Origin: Orychophragmus violaceus
Taxonomy: Eukaryota > Streptophyta > Magnoliopsida > Brassicales > Brassicaceae
DNA: 64,000 nt
Assembly (NCBI GenBank): GCA_030180135.1
Contig: CM058239.1
Span: 66,099,823-66,163,822, forward strand
Reading direction: 5' to 3'
Part shown: positions 57,816 to 64,000 of the stretch, piece by piece
Layout of the letters: each line of letters begins with the position of its first letter
How positions within the stretch are numbered: position 1 is the first letter of the stretch
Translations under genes and position numbers: made by a program
The notes under the pieces: generated by a model
Seen by the model: only the letters and a program-made list of their open reading frames with translations
Databases searched by the model: none
What the model was told of the DNA's origin: nothing

Positions 57816-59469
57816 AGCTGAAATATAAGATAAAAAGGTTATTAGTTAATATGTTCAATATGATTAATCTTGTATTATACTTAATATGATTAATCACGCA
57901 TTATATTCAATAACATAAGTTACCCTCAATAGAATATAATGATTCCAAGATCCACATATAACTAAGATCAAAGTGGGCCACTGGCCATCACCCAACCTTA
58001 GCTTATATCGGTAAGCCCTATGTCGGCTAATTATATCCGTGATATAACTCTTGGTTGTGAATCTGGGCCCGAGGCCCAATCCACTCTGATGTCTCAAGGC
58101 CCGGGACTCCCGATGGCCTAATCAAGAAAACCAGACTATACAGTCATGTAATCATTAATGTCTGGGACTCCCAATGACATTGATGAATCACAAACCGTCT
58201 TATCCACGCAAAAATAGACACCCTCACACTGTAAGGCCATGAATACAATTGAATGGGCTTCGACAGCTGACATAGACTGGACAAGACATCCAACGCTTGA
58301 TATTATTTGAGGTTTGTAGGTTTATTAAAAAAATTCATCCCAAAATAGAAGATTACTATTTTGGGAAACTTTCCTTTTTGGGAAACCTACTAATTTTGGA
58401 AACTTTCTAAAATTAGAAACTTTTAATTATAGAAATTTCCTAAAATCCAAAACATGCAAATCTAGAAACTTCTATTTTAAGAAACTTTCTAATTTCAAAA
58501 ATTTTGGAAACTTATTAATTTAAAATCGATTTTATAATTTTTATAAAAATAAATTTTAAATTAATTCTGAAGAAAAGACTCAAATAATTGGCCCAATTGT
58601 TTTAACTTCTTGGCCCGAGGCCCAAGAATTTGTCTATGTCCAAGACATAACCCAATTGCCCAATTAAATGACATAACCGGTCTGGTTCATTAAAATTGGT
58701 CTAACCAAAATCAATTACTACGACGACCACAATTGTCAACCGGTTATTTACTAAACCGGATTTTCTCAATTTATTTGGTCCAACCAAATCAAATTAGAAA
58801 ATCACTGGTTTAGGCACAAAATCCAATTTTTCGACTTTGGATTTCTTATCCCGGTTTAACCAGAACTTAATAAATTTATTAAGTCTGTTTATTAAACCGT
58901 GATGATTTGATTTTAATTAAGTTTTGAACCGAACCATTAACCGAACCGAACCGATTGGTCACGAACCGATCACGGTCGTGACCTAGCTTCGCGATCAAGC
59001 CACGATCGTCCAGCCGTGCGCAACATGCCGTGCATGATCGGGACGGGACGATGCCGAGAGATGTAGGACGCGATCGCGGTCGATCGGTCCATCTCTCGCT
59101 CACGATCGGGACGCTCGGGACAGGCTGCTGGACGGGACGGGACGGGACGATTGCGGGTCAATAGCGGGATGATCGCAGCATCCGATCCATGCGATCAGCT
59201 CGGTCCATCCACGCGATCGGGACGCGATCCATCCTTCGATCGGGACGCGACCACGCAACACGATCCTCGTCGATCGGTTCGTGCGTCTGTCTCGATCCGG
59301 ACAATCCGACGCATACCAATTCATATAGATTGGATCATGCGATTTCTTGTTTGTTTAAGTTTTAATTCTTTGTTTCTTAAGTGTTTTTCCTTATCAGTAG
59401 GTTGATTCAAAAACACTTCTTAAACAATCCTAAACATGATTCTAAACAAGAAAAACCACAGAACCATTA
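57816..59469 (-). other. Copia-3 5' leader
   Basis: Conserved 67-codon ORF at 57894-58097, AGAAAGTTTCC tract at 58365-58515, and a GC-rich tract at 58920-59320 with many GATCG and GGGACG words. The GC-rich tract replaces the GCATCGATCGATGC tract of Copia-1. Confidence 0.8.
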
Positions 59470-59482
59470 GCTCTGATACCAC
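59470..59482 (-). other. Copia-3 primer-binding site
   Basis: GTGGTATCAGAGC on the minus strand, directly after the 5' LTR. Confidence 0.9.
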
Positions 59483-60118
59483 TGTTGGATCGTTTAATGT
59501 CTCCTGATTCAATTCTCAGATTGATTCATCCTACTAAACATGCAGATCTAGGTTCTCTTGAATAGAAACATAATAGATCTCACCTGTTACCTTGTTTTGC
59601 AGCGGAATGGGAGGTAAGGGTCAGAGATCAGCAGAACCACCAAGAGATGGATCCTCCAAAGGCTCACACACGCACACCGGGAAATTTGGCTGCTAGACCA
59701 GCTTAGAGAGGAGGCGCAGAGAGAGAGATGGGAGGCGCAGAGTGCTAAGAAAAATTAGAGAGCTAGGTCTGATTTTACTCATTAAAATCCCTTCTAGTTC
59801 TCATGGGCTTTTGGGCCCAATTCTCAGTTCTGATTAAATCCCTTGGATTTAATCAGGCCCTTTAGTCTCTCTAAGTACAGTAAATGCCTAGCACTTTTAC
59901 CGTACTTCTGCTAAACCGTTCCTTCGTATTTTCCCGTTAGCTTAGGCGTGTGACCCATATGGGATCATATAATAAAGGCAATAAGTCCAAGACTTATAGA
60001 TCATGAGCGGACTCTAGCAAGCCATCATGACCCCCAGTATTATATGACTTATGTCTGATCATTGACATACTCTTACTTTCTAGAGACAGTACCGAGATTA
60101 CTGGACACAATTCCAACA
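59483..60118 (-). mobile_element. Copia-3 5' LTR
   Basis: 636 bases. Differs from 45108-45743 at about four positions (near 59497, 59583-59596 and 59731). Hairpin at 59873-59907. Confidence 0.95.
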
Positions 60119-60957
60119 AATGCATGAAAACCATGAACTCCCAAAGAGAACATGTAACATGCACAACTGATATGGTGTGTCTCTCACAGACCACATTCGC
60201 CGTTGGTGGAACTTCAACTCTCAATGAGATCAGGAGAATTTGTTAAGAAAATATGAGTCTGCAAAGTAAGCCGGTGTGCATTGGTAAGCTTGTGTGTTGC
60301 ATAGCTGAACACCTTCTGCTCTGTGAAATACCTCTTCTGGTACTGAACCAGCTCCTCTTTTTGCGCTCACCTTTCGTTTAGACAGAGTCTTCCTGTAAGA
60401 AAAACCAGATCTTTCAATAGCTATACAAAGCTCATTTCAAATGCCAGTCAAAGATAATTTATAAAAAATTACCATCTTACAACTGCGATACTGCTTGTTA
60501 GAAGAGAGCCAATACCGGTACAAGTCTGGCATTTGATTAACCCGCGAGATTGACAATTCGGACAAGGAAGCTTTCCCTAACCGTTACAGTCTGTGCATCT
60601 GTGGAGAAACACAAGGTTCTCTGTAAATAGAGCCAGAGTTTGCAACAAATAAAGTTGAGTTCTTGATATGATACTTGCATTGTGTCGGAACCATCTTTAT
60701 GAGCAATCAAACCTCTTCCATAGCAAGAAGAACACTTCATCATATGATTCTCCTTGCAAAATCCCGGCTCTCCATCAGCATTGCACATCGGACATACTGC
60801 TTCTCCTCTTCCTGTGCAATCTGTTGATCAATTGTATCGAACGGCCTCATCAGTATCATCTACAAGATCCTAACTGTCCTAACAACTATGGACATAAAAA
60901 AAAACTGTTACCTGTGCACTTGTCAACAGTTTCAGAATGAGGAACCGGGACTTGAGG
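60119..60957 (-). pseudogene. SSUH2-like cysteine-rich protein fragment
   Basis: Exon pieces on the minus strand: 60957-60912 (VPVPHSETVDKCT, donor GTAACA), 60820-60675 (DCTGRGEAVCPMCNADGEPG then CSSCYGRGLIAHKDGSDTM), then about 60600-60470 (CTDCNG, stop, GKLPCPNCQSRGLIKCQTC), then about 60380-60119 (RGAGSVPEEVFHRAEGVQLC and VPPTANVVCERHTISVV). The repeated CxxCxGxG units are a DnaJ-type zinc-binding domain; together with the VPPTA..CERHTISVV end they suit plant SSUH2-like proteins, whose biochemical role is unclear. An in-frame TAG near 60576 and a frameshift near 60230 kill it. Copia-3 cuts off the 3' end, and the 5' end runs into a PAA1-like exon. Confidence 0.65.
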
Positions 60958-61032
60958 CTATAGAGCATAGACAAAATAATCAGACAACCATTTTCTAACG
61001 ACCATAACAGATCAATGTGGTCGTAGGCTTAC

Positions 61033-61091
61033 TTGGCTTTCCAGTATTTTCTTCACACTTGCTAAACAACCACCACATGTCATCCCCTGAG
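61033..61091 (-). pseudogene. PAA1/HMA6-like heavy-metal domain exon fragment
   Basis: Reads GMTCGGCLASVKKILESQ and ends at a GTAAGC donor. GMTCxxC is the copper-binding motif of heavy-metal-associated domains, and the following residues suit the chloroplast copper-transporting P-type ATPase PAA1 (HMA6) of plants. Only this exon end is left; Copia-4 cuts it on the 5' side. The intron leads into an exon beginning PQV and then SSUH2-like sequence, so two genes were joined, possibly in the intron. Confidence 0.6.
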
Positions 61092-61724
61092 TGTTGGAAT
61101 TATGTCCAGTAATCTCTGTACTGTCTCTAGAAAGTAAGAGTATGTCAATGATCAGACATAAGTCATATAATACTGGGGGTCATGATGGCTTGCTAGAGTC
61201 CGCTCATGATCTATAAGTCTTGGACTTATTGCCTTTATTATATGATCCCATATGGGTCACACGCCTAAGCTAACGGGAAAATACGAAGGAACGGTTTAGC
61301 AGAAGTACGGTAAAAGTGCTAGGCATTTACTGTACTTAGAGAGAGTAAAGGGCCTGATTAAATCCAAGGGATTTAATCAGAACTGAGAATTGGGCCCAAA
61401 AGCCCATAAGAGCTAGAGAAGGGTTTTATAAACTAAAGCCAAAATCTCTTCTCCTCTAACCCTAACCCCAGCCGCGATTTCTCTCTCTCTCTGCGCCTCC
61501 TCTCTGTCTGGTCTAGCAGCCAATTACCGAGCGTGCGTGTGTGAGCCTTTGGAGGATCCATCTCTTGGTGGTTCTGCTGATCTCTGACCCTTACCTCCCA
61601 TTCCGCTGCACAAAAAGGTAACAGGTGAGATCCATTAAGTTTCTAAATAAGAGAACCTAGATCTGCATGTTTAGTAGGATGAATCAATTGAGAATTGAAT
61701 CAGGAAACACTAAACGATCCAACA
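61092..61724 (+). mobile_element. Copia-4 5' LTR
   Basis: TGTTGGAATTATG...GATCCAACA. Closest to the Copia-3 LTR, including the GGATTTAATCAG stem; hairpin at 61303-61337. Confidence 0.95.
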
Positions 61725-61737
61725 GTGGTATCAGAGC
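61725..61737 (+). other. Copia-4 primer-binding site
   Basis: GTGGTATCAGAGC directly after the LTR. Confidence 0.9.
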
Positions 61738-63489
61738 CATTGGTTCTGTGGTTTTTCTTGTTTAGAATCTTGTTTAGGATTGTTTAAGAAGTGTTTTTGA
61801 ATCAATCTACTGATAAGGAAAAACACTTAAGAAACAAAGAATTAAAACCTAAACAAACAAGAAATCGCATGATCCAATCTATATGAATTGGTATGCGTCG
61901 GATCGTCCGTCTCGAGACAGACGCACGAACCGATCGACAAGGATCGCGTTGCGTGGTCGCGTCCCGATCGACGGATGGATTGCGTCCCGGTCGTGTGGAT
62001 GGATCGAGCTGATCGCTTGGATCGGAAGCTGCGATCGTCCCGCCATCAACCCGCGATCGTACCGTCCCGCGTCCCGCGCCAAAGTCGTGACCGAGAGCCG
62101 ACTGGATCGTCCCGATCGCATGCCTCGTCACGTCCCGATGCATCGTCCCGCTCTCGTCCCGGCTGTCCCGATCGCTCGGCGATCGCGTGAAGCCACACGG
62201 GCCCGAGCTCGCCGATCGTCCCGTCCCGTCCCGTGAAGCAGCCGTCCCGATCATGGATCGAACGCGTGCGGCTTGCGGCTGACGTGATCGCGTGAACTCA
62301 CGGCTAGGTCGTGATCGGTTCACGTGATAAATCGGTTCGGTTCGTTTTTTATGGTTCGGTTTAAAACTTGATTAAAATCAAAACGTCACGGTTTAATAAA
62401 CAGACTTAATAAGTTTATTAAGTTCTGGTTAAACCAGGATAAGAAATCCAAAGTCGAAAAATTGGATTTTGTGCCTAAACCAGTGGTTTTCTAATTTGAT
62501 TTGGTTGGACCAAATAAATTGAGAAAATCCGGTTTAGTAAATAACCGGTTGACAATTGTGGTCATCGTAGTAATTAACTTTGGTTAAGACCAATTTTAAT
62601 GAACCAGACCGGTTATGTCATTTAATTGGGCAATTGGGTTATGTCTTGGACATAGACCAATTCTTGGGCCTCGGGCCAAGAAGTTAAAACAATTGGGCCA
62701 ATTATTTGAGTCTTTTCATCAGATTAATTTAAAATTTATTTTTATAAAATAATTATAAAAATCGATTTTAAAATTAATAAGTTTCCAAATTTGAAATTAG
62801 AAAGTTTCTTAAATTAGAAGTTTCTAGATTTGCATGTTTTGGATTTTAGGAAATTTCCAATTTTAGAAAGTTTCCAAATTTAGGAAGTTTCCAATTTTAG
62901 AAAGTTTCCAAAATTAGTAGGTTTCCCAAAAAGGAAAGTTTCCCAAAATAGTAATCTTCTATTTTGGGATAAAATCTTAATAAACCTATAAACCTCAAAC
63001 AATATCAAGCGTTGGATGTCTTGTCCAGTCTATGTCAGCTGTCGAAGCCCATTCAATTGTATTCATGGCCTTACAGTGTGAGGGTGTCTACTTTTGCGTG
63101 GATAAGACGGTTTGTGATTCATAAATGTCATTGGGAGTCCCAGACATTAATGATTACATGACTGTATAGTCTGGTTTTCTTGACTAGGCCATCGGGAGTC
63201 CCGGGCCTTGAGACATCAGAGTGGATTGGGCCTCGGGCCCAGATTCACAACCAAGAGTTATATCACGGATATAATTAGCCGATATAGGGCTTACCGATAT
63301 AAGCTAAGGTTGGGTGACGGCCAGTGGCCCACTTTAATCTTAGTTATATGTGGATCTTGGAATCATTATATTCTATTGAGGGTAACTTATGTTATTGAAT
63401 ATAATGCGTGATTAATCATATTAAATTTAATACAAGATTAATCATATTGAACATATTAACTAATAACCTTTTTATCTTATATTTCAGCT
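61738..63489 (+). other. Copia-4 5' leader
   Basis: GC-rich tract at 61895-62345 with GATCG and CGTCCCG words (reverse of the GGGACG words of Copia-3), AGAAAGTTTCC repeats at 62780-62955, conserved ORF at 63208-63411. The 173-codon minus frame at 61802-62323 is a composition effect. Confidence 0.8.
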
Positions 63490-63964
63490 ATGACTACTAC
63501 AAGCACTCAAAACACATTCTCAATCCGGTCTGTTCTCGAGAAGGAGAAGCTGACTGGAACGAACTGTATAGTCTGGTTTTCTTGACTAGGCCATCGGGAG
63601 TCCCGGGCCTTGAGACATCAGAGTGGATTGGGCCTCGGGCCCAGATTCACAACCAAGAGTTATATCACGGATATAATTAGCCGATATAGGGCTTACCGAT
63701 ATAAGCTAAGGTTGGGTGACGGCCAGTGGCCCACTTTAATCTTAGTTATATGTGGATCTTGGAATCATTATATTATATTGAGGGTAACTTATGTTATTGA
63801 ATATAATGCGTGATTAATCATATTAAATTTAATACAAGATTAATCATATTGAACATATTAACTAATAACCTTTTTATCTTATATTTCAGCTATGACTACT
63901 ACAAGCACTCAAAACACATTCTCAATCCGGTCTGTTCTCGAGAAGGAGAAGCTGACTGGAACGA
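63161..63964 (+). repeat. 402-bp tandem duplication, leader plus gag start
   Basis: Unit 1 is 63161-63562 and unit 2 is 63563-63964. I see one difference (ATTCTATTG against ATTATATTG). The junction has the short shared word ACT. Each unit carries the 67-codon ORF and the gag ATG. Confidence 0.97.
63490..63585 (+). pseudogene. Copia-4 first gag start, cut short by the duplication
   Basis: Reads MTTTSTQNTFSIRSVLEKEK, then LTGTN, and then crosses into the repeated leader and stops after 31 codons. It is now a small upstream ORF in front of the second gag start. Confidence 0.9.
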
Positions 63965-64000
63965 ACTTCCTGACGTGGTCAAGGAACTTGAGGCTGGTCC
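63892..64000 (+). CDS. Copia-4 gag-pol, N-terminus (partial)
   Basis: ATG at 63892, preceded by TATTTCAGCT. The 36 codons visible match the Copia-1 Gag N-terminus (MTTTSTQNTFS, NFLTWSRNLRL) without a break. Whether the rest is intact cannot be seen here. Confidence 0.85.
   Translation, partial: MTTTSTQNTFSIRSVLEKEKLTGTNFLTWSRNLRLV

Larger units (their letters stand above)
45108..60118 (-). mobile_element. Copia-3, LTR retrotransposon split by Copia-2
   Basis: Its own sequence is 45108-46350 plus 53595-60118; Copia-2 fills the gap and the CTAGG at both borders of the gap joins exactly. It has two 636 bp LTRs that differ at four positions by my reading, primer site, leader, gag-pol with one frameshift and polypurine tract. 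The flanks are AATAC (left) and AATGC (right), a target duplication with one change. It sits between two groups of captured gene fragments. Confidence 0.93.
61092..64000 (+). mobile_element. Copia-4, 5' part (runs off the window)
   Basis: 633 bp 5' LTR (61092-61724), primer site, leader and the start of gag. The gag start is almost identical to Copia-1 and -3. A 402 bp tandem duplication spans the leader end and gag start. The rest lies to the right of the window. Confidence 0.93.

Noticed and set aside
61802..62323. 173-codon Arg/Ser-rich minus-strand frame, with overlapping plus-strand frames
   Set aside because: GC-rich leader tract of Copia-4; several frames are open at once and none is kept in the other copies.

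Overview
This is nuclear DNA of a flowering plant, very probably a Brassicaceae. The support is interrupted genes with plant-type GT..AG introns, plant gene families (mitochondrial calcium uniporter, ALMT, SAD2-type importin, PAA1-type copper ATPase, SSUH2-like), Copia and Gypsy LTR retrotransposons with tRNA-Met-type primer sites, a Helitron, a CACTA terminus and CCGAAC-rich dispersed repeats. I see no intact host gene. Almost everything is transposable elements or broken gene copies, as in a repeat-rich or pericentromeric region.

Layout. 1-1.7 kb: a Copia 3' end whose LTR is followed by an inverted copy of itself, a 1.45 kb palindrome. 1.7-7.3 kb: unclassified LTR-like DNA, a LINE 3' fragment and a decayed minus-strand Copia with a 153 bp LTR. 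7.4-8.5 kb: CCGAAC-rich repeat, then a tRNA-like (SINE-type) head joined to a palindromic minisatellite. 8.6-10.3 kb: a two-exon mitochondrial calcium uniporter (MCU) pseudogene with two frameshifts and a MITE in its intron. 10.8-13.6 kb: nested or tandem Helitron sequence. 13.7-16.6 kb: a 27-bp minisatellite and foldback repeats. 17-22 kb: Gypsy-derived non-coding DNA.

22-35 kb: a decayed plus-strand chromodomain Gypsy, split by a complete, apparently intact Copia (here Copia-1, 24727-32464, minus) with indistinguishable 673 bp LTRs, a GTTTT target duplication and a 1325-residue uninterrupted polyprotein. 35-41.7 kb: Gypsy LTR-like DNA between a pair of old direct repeats.

41.7-61.1 kb: a CACTA end (41713) followed by fragments of four unrelated host genes, all on the minus strand: ALMT, SAD2-like importin, SSUH2-like cysteine-rich protein and PAA1/HMA6. 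This looks like a gene-capturing CACTA transposon. It is broken by Copia-3 (45108-60118, minus, one frameshift), which is itself split by Copia-2 (46351-53594, plus, CTAGG target duplication), a gag-only non-autonomous element with indistinguishable LTRs. 61.1-64 kb: the 5' end of Copia-4 (plus), with a 402 bp tandem duplication that repeats the end of the leader and the gag start.

How the parts relate. Copia-1 to Copia-4 are one family. They share the first part of the LTR including a hairpin, a conserved leader with a 67-codon ORF, a hypervariable GATCG-rich leader tract and the tRNA-Met-type primer site. Copia-1 encodes everything needed to move; Copia-2 encodes only Gag yet moved recently, so it was probably mobilised in trans. 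The insertion order is readable: gene-fragment assembly, then Copia-3, then Copia-2; and Gypsy, then Copia-1.
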